A stretch of 43,778 bases of DNA from JBFWML01 sp050251635 (GCA_050251635.1 JBFWML010000015.1:1-43778), one strand, 5' to 3'; counted from the first letter of the stretch, positions 1-7,675 are shown. Program-made: numbers and translations. The notes: a model not told the origin generated them from the sequence alone.

Positions 1-95
1 TTGTTGTAGCGAAGGGCGAAACTCATCGCCTTGTCGATGACTGCGTAGCTGTGTTCGCTCAAGTCCGTTGTGACGAGTATCCGTTCGCGGTTCAT
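1..95 (-). CDS. Universal stress protein family, N-terminus (partial)
   Basis: Only the first 31 codons lie in the window; the gene runs off the left edge. The reading begins MNRERILVTTDLSEHS, the first beta strand and loop of the UspA fold (ILV-x-TD-x-S), followed by a helix ending in the usual A-x-x-x-A-x-x-Y spacing. UspA-type proteins are cytoplasmic ATP- or AMP-binding stress proteins. The ATG at 95 has a strong AGGAG ribosome site seven bases upstream. A -10 box TATACT at 136-141 lies a suitable distance further up, so the gene probably has its own promoter. The family call rests on a short stretch and is therefore moderate. Confidence 0.6.
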   Translation of the reverse strand, partial: MNRERILVTTDLSEHSYAVIDKAMSFALRYN

Positions 96-135
96 GGCTC
101 TCCTTTTGCGCTCGCGTGAAAAGATGGTTTGAAAC

Positions 136-141
136 AGTATA
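136..141 (-). promoter_or_regulatory. -10 box of the universal stress gene
   Basis: TATACT on the minus strand, preceded by TTTGC, about 40 bases before the ATG at 95. No convincing -35 box is seen, as is usual for sigma-70 promoters in this phylum. Confidence 0.5.
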
Positions 142-173
142 GCAAACCGCTCTAAAGGGGATGCTGTGGGCAT

Positions 174-1169
174 TTAACGCAGATCGAGCATCAGCTGAAA
201 GACCGATCGCCCGCCGACGCTCCAGTTGCCCTTTTCGGCCCGGACATCCAACTGTTTGCGGCCCCCCTCGAGGGGTTTGAGATACCCCTTTTGTTCCAGC
301 CGCGCCGCCTGTTGCAGCAGCCGATCACCCTTGTTTGTGCCCAGTTCGTACAGGGCCGCTACCGCTTCGGGTGTGCCCTTGAGGCTGCCTTCGAGTTCGA
401 TCTTAAAAAGCAGCGCGGCCAGATTGCCCGGAATATAGCTGGCCGACGGATTGGTCGAAAGCCGCAGCTGCAGTTCGACGGGGCTGCCTTCCTGCACGAC
501 CGATGCCTTGGCCGTCAAAGAAGCACCCGCATCCCCCTGTGCGATCAGCGCCGTGATCGCCGCATCGATCCCTTGAGGCTGCGGGTTGCCTAGGGCGGCG
601 GCATCGATACCCTCAAGATCGAGCATCAGATCGGGCTTTTCCAAGGCGGCGCGATCGGCAAAGAGTATCTTGTCTGCGGTTGCGTGAATCCGCAGGTTTT
701 TTGCGTGACCCGCCTTTGAGAAGAAGAGCTCAAGCCGGGCCGTTTCGATCCCTAGCGTCTTAACCGGACGCCACAGCGGCGCGCTGAGCGTGTAGCGCCC
801 CGAGCCTCCCAGGCTCACAAACCCGGCCGCGTCGGCTCTTTGATCGCCAAAGACGAGCGTCCCTTCGCTGCGCAGCAGGCCCGGAGAGGCAAACAGGCCC
901 AAAAGGGGACCGTGTTTGAGTTGCTGCGAGAGGGTGGCTACCGGCCTCCCGGTTGCCGCGTCGAGAAACTCGATCTCAATCCAGGAGGAGAACCATCCCT
1001 GCCGGCTGCCCGATAGCGTAGCGGTGAGCAGTTTTTGCTGGTTGTTGAACCGTTCAAGAGTCTGCGGAAGCCGGTTGTGGACAACCTGTCCAATCACGGC
1101 GCTCGCGCCGATTACGATCAGGACGGCCAGAAGCGCCAGCAGGGCGAGCAGCCCCTTGAGTTTTTTCAA
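174..1169 (-). CDS. DUF945 / YdgA family membrane-anchored protein
   Basis: A single hydrophobic segment after a short basic start (KKLKG) anchors an otherwise periplasmic protein of about 330 residues. Near residue 60 there is the RQGWFSS-type motif typical of the DUF945 (YdgA) family, whose biochemical role is unknown. I prefer the TTG at 1169 as the start: it overlaps the dnaJ stop codon (TTGA), has AAAGGA eight bases upstream, and gives the natural N-terminus MKKLKGLLALL. The in-frame ATG at 1178 would have its ribosome site touching the start codon. The overlap implies translational coupling to dnaJ. Family call is fairly good; function is not known. Confidence 0.7.
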   Translation of the reverse strand: MKKLKGLLALLALLAVLIVIGASAVIGQVVHNRLPQTLERFNNQQKLLTATLSGSRQGWFSSWIEIEFLDAATGRPVATLSQQLKHGPLLGLFASPGLLRSEGTLVFGDQRADAAGFVSLGGSGRYTLSAPLWRPVKTLGIETARLELFFSKAGHAKNLRIHATADKILFADRAALEKPDLMLDLEGIDAAALGNPQPQGIDAAITALIAQGDAGASLTAKASVVQEGSPVELQLRLSTNPSASYIPGNLAALLFKIELEGSLKGTPEAVAALYELGTNKGDRLLQQAARLEQKGYLKPLEGGRKQLDVRAEKGNWSVGGRSVFQLMLDLR

Positions 1170-2269
1170 GCAAACCATCCTTTAACGCGCTCTAAAACCT
1201 CGTCGAAGAAACCCTTGTGGGGGTGGCCGTCCTGTCCGAAGCTTTCGTGGAGTTTTTGCAGCAACTCCTCTTGCTCTTTGGTGAGTTTGGCCGGATAGAC
1301 CAGTTTCACCTGCACGATCAAGTCGCCCCGGCGGCTGCTGTTAACCCCTTTGATCCCTTCGTTTTTGAGCACAATCTGCGCCTTGTCCCGCGTGCCTGCG
1401 GGTATCTCCAGCTCCCGTGTGCCGCGCAGGGTGGTTACCTCAATGGTGCCGCCCAGAGCCGCCAGGGTGAAAAAGACCGGCACTTCGATATAGACGTGGT
1501 TTTCGTGCCGCACAAAGGCCGCATCTTCCAGCACGTCGATCACCACATACAAGTCGCCCCGCGCGCCGTTTTGGCCCAGGCTGCCCCGGCCCCCCACGCG
1601 CAGGCGCTGACCGCGATCGATCCCTTCGGGGATGGTGATCTCCACCGTCTCTTCGACGCTGATTTTGCCCTTGCCGTGGCAGCTTTTGCAGGCATTTTTG
1701 AGCATACTGCCCTGACCGTGGCATTTGGGGCAGGTTTGCGAAAAGGTCATAAAGCCCTGACGCTGATAAACCTGACCGCGTCCGCTACAAAAGTCGCAGG
1801 TGGCGCGATCGCCGCCGGTGCCGCCGCAGGCGTCGCAGGGTTTGGTCCACGTATATTTGACCTCTTTTTTGCAGCCGAACACCGCCTCTAAAAAGGTCAG
1901 CTCCAGCTCGACGGCCACATCGAGCATTTCGCGGGTGCGGCGCGAACCCGAGCTGCGTCCGCCGCCGCCGAAAAAGGAGTCGAAAATATCCGCAAAATCG
2001 CCGAACACGTCTTCAAATCCGGCACCCCCCGCGCCGCCGCCGCCTTCCAGTCCCGCTTTGCCGTAGCGGTCGTAAACGGCCCGTTTTTTCTCATCGCTTA
2101 AGACCTGATAGGCTTCGTTAATCTGTTTGAATTTGGCTTCGGCTTCGGGGTTGTTCTGGTTTTTGTCGGGGTGGTATTTGAGCGCCTGTTTGCGGTAGGC
2201 CCGCTTGATCTCTTCGGCGGTGGCGTTTTTGTCGATCTCCAGCGCCGCGTAATAGTCGAGTTCTTCCAT
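1166..2269 (-). CDS. dnaJ: Chaperone DnaJ (Hsp40)
   Basis: DnaJ delivers unfolded proteins to DnaK and stimulates its ATPase. At 367 residues it has the full type I layout: J domain (1-70) with the HPD triad at residues 33-35, a Gly/Phe linker rich in GGGGAGGAG and FFGGGG, four CxxCxGxG zinc-binding repeats at about 145-205, and the C-terminal substrate-binding domains. It diverges from recR, from which it is separated by 67 bases, and is followed by an overlapping DUF945 gene. A -10 box lies at 2308-2313 and an AAGGAA ribosome site precedes the ATG. No CIRCE-like inverted repeat is visible upstream, so HrcA control is not supported here. Neither dnaK nor grpE is in the window. Confidence 0.97.
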   Translation of the reverse strand: MEELDYYAALEIDKNATAEEIKRAYRKQALKYHPDKNQNNPEAEAKFKQINEAYQVLSDEKKRAVYDRYGKAGLEGGGGAGGAGFEDVFGDFADIFDSFFGGGGRSSGSRRTREMLDVAVELELTFLEAVFGCKKEVKYTWTKPCDACGGTGGDRATCDFCSGRGQVYQRQGFMTFSQTCPKCHGQGSMLKNACKSCHGKGKISVEETVEITIPEGIDRGQRLRVGGRGSLGQNGARGDLYVVIDVLEDAAFVRHENHVYIEVPVFFTLAALGGTIEVTTLRGTRELEIPAGTRDKAQIVLKNEGIKGVNSSRRGDLIVQVKLVYPAKLTKEQEELLQKLHESFGQDGHPHKGFFDEVLERVKGWFA

Positions 2270-2307
2270 GAATAAAGTTCCTTGGAGTGTGGCTTTTTAA
2301 GGGCGTA

Positions 2308-2313
2308 ATTGTA
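2308..2313 (-). promoter_or_regulatory. -10 box of dnaJ
   Basis: TACAAT on the minus strand followed by TACGCCC, matching the TAnAAT plus C-rich pattern seen across this window. The predicted leader is about 30 bases and contains the AAGGAA ribosome site. Confidence 0.55.
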
Positions 2314-2323
2314 CCACTTTTGA

Positions 2324-2329
2324 TACGCT
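2324..2329 (+). promoter_or_regulatory. Candidate -10 of recR (leaderless)
   Basis: TTTTGATACGCT is followed by TCGCGCC and then directly by the recR ATG at 2337. The box itself is weak (TACGCT), but the block closely resembles the serB promoter TTTTGATACCATTACGCCC. No ribosome site precedes the ATG, which fits a leaderless transcript. Confidence 0.4.
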
Positions 2330-2336
2330 TCGCGCC

Positions 2337-2900
2337 ATGCAACGTCATCTGGAATATTTTCAAAACCTGACCGAGGCGCTGATGGCGCTGCCTGCCGTGG
2401 GTAAAAAAAGCGCGCGCAATCTCGCCTTTTACATGGTGACCGCCGACACCTTCGGGGCGCTCAAGCTCGCCCACGCGATCGAGCAGGCGGTTGCCCATGT
2501 GCGCCGTTGCGCGCGCTGCGGAAACCTGAGCGAACACGAACTGTGCGAAATCTGCGCCGACGACGAGCGCGATCGCGCCAAGCTCTGCCTGGTTTTCAAC
2601 GCCAAGGATATTTTCACCCTCGAAGAGAGCGGTTTTTACAAGGGGCTTTATTTCGTCTGCGGCGATGAAATCCGCTTTGAGGCCCTCGAAGCAATGGTTC
2701 AAAGCGGGATAGAGGAGGTGATCTTTGCTTTTCCGCCCTCTATCCAAAACGATGCGCTGATTTACTTTATCGAAGAGCGGCTCTCCCCCTTTGGGCTGGC
2801 CTTTTCCAAGATTGCCCAGGGGATACCCACGGGGGTGAGTCTTGAAAATGTCGATATGCTCTCTTTAGCCCGCGCCCTTGAAGGCCGCGTCAAGGTATGA
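2337..2900 (+). CDS. recR: Recombination mediator RecR
   Basis: RecR acts with RecO (and RecF where present) to load RecA onto SSB-coated single-stranded DNA during gap repair. The 187-residue protein starts with a helix-hairpin-helix region (LPAVGKKSARNLAF), then a C4 zinc finger with Cys58, Cys61, Cys70 and Cys73, then a Toprim domain to about residue 175. This is close to the usual family length of about 190-200. There is no Shine-Dalgarno sequence before the ATG and a -10-like box lies only seven bases upstream, so translation may be leaderless. The next gene starts inside its stop codon (ATGA). Confidence 0.95.
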   Translation: MQRHLEYFQNLTEALMALPAVGKKSARNLAFYMVTADTFGALKLAHAIEQAVAHVRRCARCGNLSEHELCEICADDERDRAKLCLVFNAKDIFTLEESGFYKGLYFVCGDEIRFEALEAMVQSGIEEVIFAFPPSIQNDALIYFIEERLSPFGLAFSKIAQGIPTGVSLENVDMLSLARALEGRVKV

Positions 2901-3739
2901 GGCTTCGACCCGCCGCGCCCGGAATGCGCCGTTTGCCCCGTTTTTGGCTTGGGCTGCTTATGCTTGTTGCGCTGGCGGGCTGGTATGCAAGCGAGCGTCA
3001 GATTCGAGAAGCCCACGCCTATCTGGGCGTGCCGCAGGCTGCAAAGCTGAATGTGCAAACCTTTCACCGGGTGTTTCGCAACGAGGGGTTTATGCTGGGT
3101 TACTCCGATTGGCGGGGGCAGCCGCTGTGGGTCACCTACCGTCTTGCGCCCATTGGCGAACGCAAGAATCTGCCCCGGCCCGGCCGTTTTAGCGCCGATG
3201 CGCGCGCCTTTTCGTGGATCGGGCGTGACGACTACACCGCCAGCGGCTTTGATCGCGGCCATCTGGCGCCCAACTATGCCATCAGTCAGCTCTATGGTCC
3301 CGAGGCGCAGAAGCAGACCTTTTTGATGAGCAATATCTCCCCGCAGCGGCCCAATCTCAATCAAAAAGTGTGGCAACGGCTCGAAGAGACGGCGGCGGAT
3401 GCGTTCGCGCCCGCCTTCGGCGAAGTGTGGGTGACGACCGGACCGGTTTTTGAGCCTGCCGCGCGGCGGATTGCGTCGGGCAAGGTGGCGGTGCCGTCGG
3501 CCTTCTATGCGCTTTTTGCCGTGCCGGGCCCGGAGCCGAAGCTGCTTGCATTTCTCATTCCGCAAACCGTGCGGGGCGACGAGCCGCTGGAACGGTTTAT
3601 CGTGAGCGTTGATGCGATCGAGCGGCAAACGGGACTGGACTTTTTGCACCGCTTGGAGGATGCGCTGGAGTCGAAACTCGAAGCGCAGATTGAGCCCGGC
3701 GGATGGCCGGTTTTGGCAGGGACGAAAAACCGTTTTTAA
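2897..3739 (+). CDS. DNA/RNA non-specific endonuclease (NUC1 family), membrane-anchored
   Basis: This is a beta-beta-alpha-metal nuclease of the NUC1/EndA/NucA family, which cut DNA and RNA without sequence preference using one Mg2+ ion. The active-site motif DRGH is at residues 119-122, with His122 as the expected general base, and the metal-binding Asn region (NISPQRPNLNQ) follows about 25 residues later. Residues 11-29 form one hydrophobic segment after a basic start, so the enzyme is probably exported or anchored facing the periplasm. It overlaps recR by four bases (ATGA). Family members serve in nutrient nucleic-acid breakdown or in transformation; which applies here is not shown. Confidence 0.9.
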   Translation: MRLRPAAPGMRRLPRFWLGLLMLVALAGWYASERQIREAHAYLGVPQAAKLNVQTFHRVFRNEGFMLGYSDWRGQPLWVTYRLAPIGERKNLPRPGRFSADARAFSWIGRDDYTASGFDRGHLAPNYAISQLYGPEAQKQTFLMSNISPQRPNLNQKVWQRLEETAADAFAPAFGEVWVTTGPVFEPAARRIASGKVAVPSAFYALFAVPGPEPKLLAFLIPQTVRGDEPLERFIVSVDAIERQTGLDFLHRLEDALESKLEAQIEPGGWPVLAGTKNRF

Positions 3740-3746
3740 GGTTGAG

Positions 3747-3778
3747 CCGTTTACAATGCCGCCGTTAAACGGGTTTTG
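3747..3778 (+). terminator. Hairpin after the nuclease gene
   Basis: A 7-bp perfect stem, CCGTTTA (3747-3753) with TAAACGG (3766-3772), is followed by GTTTTGG. It can serve as a modest terminator for recR-nuclease. A -10-like box (TACAAT, 3752-3757) lies inside it, so it may equally be part of the rho promoter region. Confidence 0.45.
3752..3757 (+). promoter_or_regulatory. Candidate distal -10 of rho
   Basis: TACAATGCCGCC is identical over 12 bases to the ilvC promoter block at 13610. It would give a rho leader of roughly 105 bases, C-rich near its end, which could allow Rho to act on its own message. A second -10-like box (TAAAAT, 3843-3848) lies closer to the gene. Confidence 0.45.
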
Positions 3779-3842
3779 GCCCGCCAGAAGCTTTCCACAC
3801 TCTTCGGAAACTCAAGCTTCCATCCATCCACCCCAGACACTC

Positions 3843-3848
3843 TAAAAT
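3843..3848 (+). promoter_or_regulatory. Candidate proximal -10 of rho
   Basis: TAAAAT followed by CCTC lies 21 bases before the rho ATG. A leader from here would be about 15 bases and would still hold the GAAGG ribosome site at 3861-3865. Confidence 0.35.
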
Positions 3849-3869
3849 CCTCAAAGAGAAGAAGGTTCC

Positions 3870-5210
3870 ATGTCCGAGAACACGCAAAGCGAGCGCGGCG
3901 ATCACGCGAACGGCCGCCAAAACAAAGGCCGCACCCACACCCCCGCCGCCAGCATCACCATTGAACAACTCCGCGTCAAACCCCTGAATGAACTGGTTGC
4001 CCTGGCCACCGAGGCGGGCATCGAACATCCCAACGACTATAAACGCCAGGATCTGATGTTTGAAATCCTCAAGGCGCAGGTCAGTCAGGGCGGTTATATT
4101 CTCTTTAGCGGCATGCTCGAAGTGATGGGTGACGGTTATGGCTTTTTGCGCGCCATTGACTCCAACTTCTCCAACACCGATCACGACACCTATGTTTCCA
4201 ACACCCAGATTCGCAAATTCGGCCTGCGCACCGGCGATATTGTCACCGGACAGGTGCGCGCGCCCAAGGAGCAGGAGCGTTACTCCGCGCTGCTGAAAAT
4301 CGAAGCGATCAACTACCTGCCGCCCGAAGAGGCCAAAAAGCGTCCGCTCTTTGATAACCTGACGCCGCTTTATCCGCAGGAGCGTATCCGCATGGAGTAC
4401 GACCCGATCAAACTCACCGGCCGGATTATCGACCTGTTCGACCCGATCGGCAAGGGCCAGCGCGGCCTGATCGTGGCACCCCCTAGAAGCGGTAAAACCG
4501 AACTGCTTAAAGAGCTGGCCCACGGCATTGCCCAGAACCACCCCGAAATCGAACTGATCGTGCTGCTGGTGGACGAGCGGCCCGAAGAGGTGACCGATAT
4601 GGAGCGCAGCGTCAAAGGCGAGGTGTACAGCTCCACCTTCGATATGCCCGCGCAAAACCATGTGCGCGTGGCGGAGCTGGTCATCGAAAAGGCCAAACGT
4701 CTGACCGAAAACGGCAAAGACGTGGTGATTTTGCTCGACTCCATCACCCGTTTGGCCCGCGCCTACAACACCGTCACCCCCAGTAGCGGCAAGGTGCTGA
4801 CCGGCGGCGTCGATGCCAACGCGCTGCACAAACCCAAACGCTTCTTCGGCGCGGCGCGCAATATCGAAAACGGCGGCAGCCTGACCATTATGGCAACCGC
4901 GCTGATCGACACCGGCAGCCGCATGGACGAAGTGATTTTTGAAGAGTTTAAGGGCACGGGCAATATGGAGATTATCCTCAGCCGCGATATCGCCGATCGC
5001 CGTATCTACCCCGCGATCGACGTGGTGAAGTCGGGCACCCGCAAAGAGGAGTTGCTGCAGGAGCCTGCGAAACTTCAGAAGGTGTGGGCGCTACGCGCGG
5101 CCATGAGCCAGATGAAAAACGAGATCGAAGCCTTGAAGTTCGTTTATTCCAAGCTGCAATCGACCAAAGACAACGAAGAGTTTTTGGCCAAAATGAACGA
5201 GTCGAACTAA
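3870..5210 (+). CDS. rho: Transcription termination factor Rho
   Basis: Rho is the hexameric RNA helicase that ends transcription of untranslated RNA. The 446-residue protein has a polar N-terminal extension (1-28), the Rho N-terminal helical and OB-fold RNA-binding domains (to about residue 150), and the RecA-like ATPase. The P-loop is PPRSGKT at residues 204-210, the Walker B region is VVILLDSITRLAR, and the Q-loop/R-loop region follows. Arg-Ser replaces the Lys-Ala of E. coli just before GKT. The gene stands alone, facing convergent flavodoxin, with both stop codons inside one shared hairpin. Upstream are two candidate -10 boxes and a C-rich leader. Confidence 0.97.
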   Translation: MSENTQSERGDHANGRQNKGRTHTPAASITIEQLRVKPLNELVALATEAGIEHPNDYKRQDLMFEILKAQVSQGGYILFSGMLEVMGDGYGFLRAIDSNFSNTDHDTYVSNTQIRKFGLRTGDIVTGQVRAPKEQERYSALLKIEAINYLPPEEAKKRPLFDNLTPLYPQERIRMEYDPIKLTGRIIDLFDPIGKGQRGLIVAPPRSGKTELLKELAHGIAQNHPEIELIVLLVDERPEEVTDMERSVKGEVYSSTFDMPAQNHVRVAELVIEKAKRLTENGKDVVILLDSITRLARAYNTVTPSSGKVLTGGVDANALHKPKRFFGAARNIENGGSLTIMATALIDTGSRMDEVIFEEFKGTGNMEIILSRDIADRRIYPAIDVVKSGTRKEELLQEPAKLQKVWALRAAMSQMKNEIEALKFVYSKLQSTKDNEEFLAKMNESN

Positions 5211-5229
5211 GGGGTAAACCCCCTTAGTT
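5205..5229. terminator. Convergent hairpin holding both stop codons (rho / flavodoxin)
   Basis: A perfect 10-bp stem, AACTAAGGGG (5205-5214) with CCCCTTAGTT (5220-5229), and a 5-base loop. The rho TAA (5208-5210) and the opposite-strand flavodoxin TAA (5224-5226) both lie in the stem. No T-tract follows on either strand, so it may be an RNA 3'-end stabiliser or barrier rather than a classical intrinsic terminator. Confidence 0.6.
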
Positions 5230-5733
5230 AAAAGCCCCCTCCATCGACTTCAGCCACGCCTCGATCCGCGCGTGGCTTTTATGCGCTTCATTCACTTCAT
5301 CCAGCGGCAATCCCACGAATTTCCCGTTTTTCAGCGCCAGCGACGCTTTAAACTCGTACCCTTCGGGGCTGACGTAACCGACCACTTTGCCGCCCTGCGC
5401 GGTGATTTTATCGTGCAAAATACCCAGGGCGCTCACAAAGTGTTCGCCGTGTTTGTGGGCGTCTCCGGTGCCAAAGAGCGCGACGGTTTTGCCGGAAAAA
5501 TCGGCATCTTCCATTTCGGTAAAAGGATCGCGCCAGTCGTTTTGCAGATCGCCCTGACCCCAAGTGGAGCTGCCCAGTAATAGATTGTCGTAGCTGAGCA
5601 CTTCGTCCAGATCGGAATCCTCCATATTCACGACCTCCACATCGTGGTCGTCGGAAAGTATTTCACTGATCAGTTCGGCGGCCTTGGCGGTGTGTCCGGA
5701 GGTGCTGCCGTAGAAGATGCCGATTTTTGCCAT
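5224..5733 (-). CDS. fldA: Flavodoxin (long chain)
   Basis: Flavodoxin is a small FMN protein that carries electrons in the cytoplasm; in Helicobacter it accepts electrons from pyruvate:acceptor oxidoreductase and is essential. The 169-residue protein begins MAKIGIFYGSTSGHT, where the GSTSGHT loop at residues 9-15 binds the FMN phosphate. The SSTWGQGDL and TGDAHKHGEHF segments hold the isoalloxazine ring. The extra strand after residue 115 makes it the long-chain type. The ATG at 5733 is chosen because it begins at the conserved first strand and has AAGGGG upstream; an earlier in-frame ATG at 5787 would add 18 unrelated residues across a terminator hairpin. Confidence 0.95.
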   Translation of the reverse strand: MAKIGIFYGSTSGHTAKAAELISEILSDDHDVEVVNMEDSDLDEVLSYDNLLLGSSTWGQGDLQNDWRDPFTEMEDADFSGKTVALFGTGDAHKHGEHFVSALGILHDKITAQGGKVVGYVSPEGYEFKASLALKNGKFVGLPLDEVNEAHKSHARIEAWLKSMEGAFN

Positions 5734-5755
5734 GAATTCCCCTTGCGTTTTTTGC

Positions 5756-5785
5756 AAAAAGGATAGCCGCTTTTTGCGGCAATCC
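5756..5785 (-). terminator. Rho-independent terminator after the MetF-like gene
   Basis: On the minus strand a 10-position stem with one A-A mismatch (GGATTGCCGC paired with GCGGCTATCC, loop AAAAA) is followed by TTTTT. It lies between the MetF-like stop (5797) and the flavodoxin start (5733), so flavodoxin either has its own promoter or is reached by read-through; no clear -10 was seen in the remaining gap. Confidence 0.75.
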
Positions 5786-5796
5786 AAGGCTAAAAT

Positions 5797-6714
5797 TTAG
5801 GCAAGGGCGATGAGACGATCGGCGGTTTCAAAACGGTTGGCGGTCATCAGGTGAACGGGCAGTTTGGCGTGGCGCAACGCCGTAAACAGTTCGGCGCTCA
5901 TCTCAAAACCCACGCGCTCCTCCTGCTCTTCGGAGTGTTTGTTGGCCTCAAAGAGCGCGGAAATCCAGCGATCGGGCACATGGATGCCCGGCACATGGGC
6001 GCTCAAAAATTGCGCGGTTTTAAGCCGCGTGAGGGGAAAGACGCCGAAGATCAGTTTGGCATTGCGCCGTTCGTCCTCAAACTCGTTTCGTGCTTCGTCG
6101 AACACGGCGGCGAGCTTCTGCGCGTCTTCGAGCGAAAAAACCGGCTGGCTGATCAGTCCCAACGCGCCGTTTTCGATCTTGCGGATCATTTTACGTTTGA
6201 GGCTGGCGGCGTTTTTGGCGAAACTGTTGGTGACGGCAAAGGGGAAAATCGGTTGCGGAGCCGGGCTGATCGGTTTGCCCGCGTAGTCGATGCCCCGGTT
6301 AAAGTAGTGCATGATTTTGAGAAGTTCGATGCTGCTGGCCTCAAAAACGCCTTTGGCGTGGGGCTGATCCGACAGGCTGGCGGGATCGCCGGTGACGGCC
6401 AGAAAGGCCCGCACATCGGCTTCGTTGCAGCCGAGCAGGTCGGACTGCAGACCGATAATGTTGCGATCGCGCATCGAAAGCGTGGCCAGAACGGGTTTGC
6501 CGAAGGCCTGCTGCAACCGCACGGCGGCAAAGAGCGAACCGTAGCGCAGTTTTGCCAGCGGGTTGTCGGTGACGGTGAAGCCATCCACCTTGCGGCCCAA
6601 ATCCAGCGCGGCGAGTTTGTCGATAACAGGCTGAAAGGTGGCGCTTTTACCCGGCGTCGTTTCTAGGGTCAGCCAATGTCCGTCACGGAGCTTTGCGATC
6701 AGGGGGTCAAACAC
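5797..6714 (-). CDS. Methylenetetrahydrofolate reductase family protein
   Basis: A TIM-barrel flavoprotein of the MTHFR family, about 305 residues, which would reduce 5,10-methylene-THF to 5-methyl-THF for methionine synthesis. Recognisable family elements are the N-terminal LETTPGKS strand (E18), the RDRNIIGLQSDLLG segment, the AVTGDP motif after it, and the C-terminal region GVFPL...FLSAHVPGIHVPD. It is divergent from standard MetF, so a related one-carbon or corrinoid-linked reductase role is possible. GTG start at 6714 with AAGGACGG upstream, three bases after the DHH gene stop, implying one operon. A terminator follows. Confidence 0.75.
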   Translation of the reverse strand: MFDPLIAKLRDGHWLTLETTPGKSATFQPVIDKLAALDLGRKVDGFTVTDNPLAKLRYGSLFAAVRLQQAFGKPVLATLSMRDRNIIGLQSDLLGCNEADVRAFLAVTGDPASLSDQPHAKGVFEASSIELLKIMHYFNRGIDYAGKPISPAPQPIFPFAVTNSFAKNAASLKRKMIRKIENGALGLISQPVFSLEDAQKLAAVFDEARNEFEDERRNAKLIFGVFPLTRLKTAQFLSAHVPGIHVPDRWISALFEANKHSEEQEERVGFEMSAELFTALRHAKLPVHLMTANRFETADRLIALA

Positions 6715-6717
6715 GAA

Positions 6718-7647
6718 TTATCCGTCCTTGGTGATGCGCTCGATCAGCGCCTTGAGGGTTGAGTCGGCGCGATCGTTGGAGACCTGACAGGTGCCCGCCG
6801 CGTTATGCCCGCCGCCGCCGTAGGCCAGCATCAGTTCGCCCACATGGGTACGGCTGGTGCGGTTGGTGATCGATTTGCCCGTGGCGAAGGCGGTGTTTTG
6901 TTTCTGGAAGCCCCAGAGCACATGGATCGAGATATTGCACTGGGGGTAGAGCGCGTAGATCATAAAACGGTTGCCCGCGTAAATCGTCTCTTCGTTGCGC
7001 AGATCGAGCACCACCAGATTGCCGTAAACGGTGCTGCAGCGCTTAAGCTGCTCTTTGAACTTCTCTTCGTGTTCAAAATAAAGTTCGCTGCGCTCTTTTA
7101 CATCGGGCAGGGCGAGGATTTCGTCAATATTGTGGTTGCGGCAGTAGTCGATCAGGTCCATCATCAGCTGATAGTTGGAGACGCGAAATTCGCGGAAGCG
7201 GCCCAGACCTGTGCGGGCATCCATCAGATAGTTTAGAAGCACCCAGCCGGTGGGATGCAAAATCTCCTCCAGCGAAAACTGCGCCGAATCGGCCTTATCC
7301 ACCGCGTCCATCATCTCGTCGCTAATGGTCGGGAATTTCGCTTTGCCGCCGTAGTAGTCATACACCACCCGCGCCGCCGAAGGCGCATCGGGGTCGATAA
7401 TGTGGTTTTTGGCCCGCTCTTTGTTGCGCAGCGTTTCGCTTTCGTGGTGATCGAAGGCCAGATGCGCGCCGGGCACGTAGGGCAGGTTGGTGGTGATATC
7501 GTTGACGGTGATGGTCACCAGACCGTCTTGCATATCTTTGGGGTGGACGAATTTGATCTCGTCGATTAGATCCAGCTCTTTAAGCAGCACCGCGCAGACC
7601 AGACCGTCAAAATCGCTGCGGGTGACTAAACGAAACTTTTGGCTCAT
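6718..7647 (-). CDS. DHH-family phosphoesterase (paralogue 1)
   Basis: DHH/DHHA1 proteins are manganese enzymes that cleave short RNAs, cyclic dinucleotide products or pAp. The 309-residue protein shows RSDFDGLVCAVLL near the start (the metal-binding DxD), LAFDHHES at about 64-71 (the name-giving DHH), and GGGGHNAAGTC near the end, the DHHA1 substrate-binding motif. It leads the MetF-like gene by three bases and diverges from serB. A -10 box lies at 7676-7681 and AAGGGGAG is the ribosome site. A second, longer DHH gene lies at 30333-31391. The exact substrate cannot be told from sequence. Confidence 0.85.
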   Translation of the reverse strand: MSQKFRLVTRSDFDGLVCAVLLKELDLIDEIKFVHPKDMQDGLVTITVNDITTNLPYVPGAHLAFDHHESETLRNKERAKNHIIDPDAPSAARVVYDYYGGKAKFPTISDEMMDAVDKADSAQFSLEEILHPTGWVLLNYLMDARTGLGRFREFRVSNYQLMMDLIDYCRNHNIDEILALPDVKERSELYFEHEEKFKEQLKRCSTVYGNLVVLDLRNEETIYAGNRFMIYALYPQCNISIHVLWGFQKQNTAFATGKSITNRTSRTHVGELMLAYGGGGHNAAGTCQVSNDRADSTLKALIERITKDG

Positions 7648-7675
7648 AGCGCTCCCCTTGTTTAGAACTGACGCG

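Noticed and set aside
2270..2336. Search for a CIRCE element before dnaJ
   Set aside because: No TTAGCACTC-N9-GAGTGCTAA or near match is present in the 67-base gap.
5734..5787. Longer flavodoxin start at 5787
   Set aside because: It would add 18 residues across a terminator hairpin; the conserved flavodoxin start and ribosome site are at 5733.
5851..6666. A 271-codon open frame on the plus strand
   Set aside because: It is antisense to the MetF-like gene, has no ribosome site and no family features.
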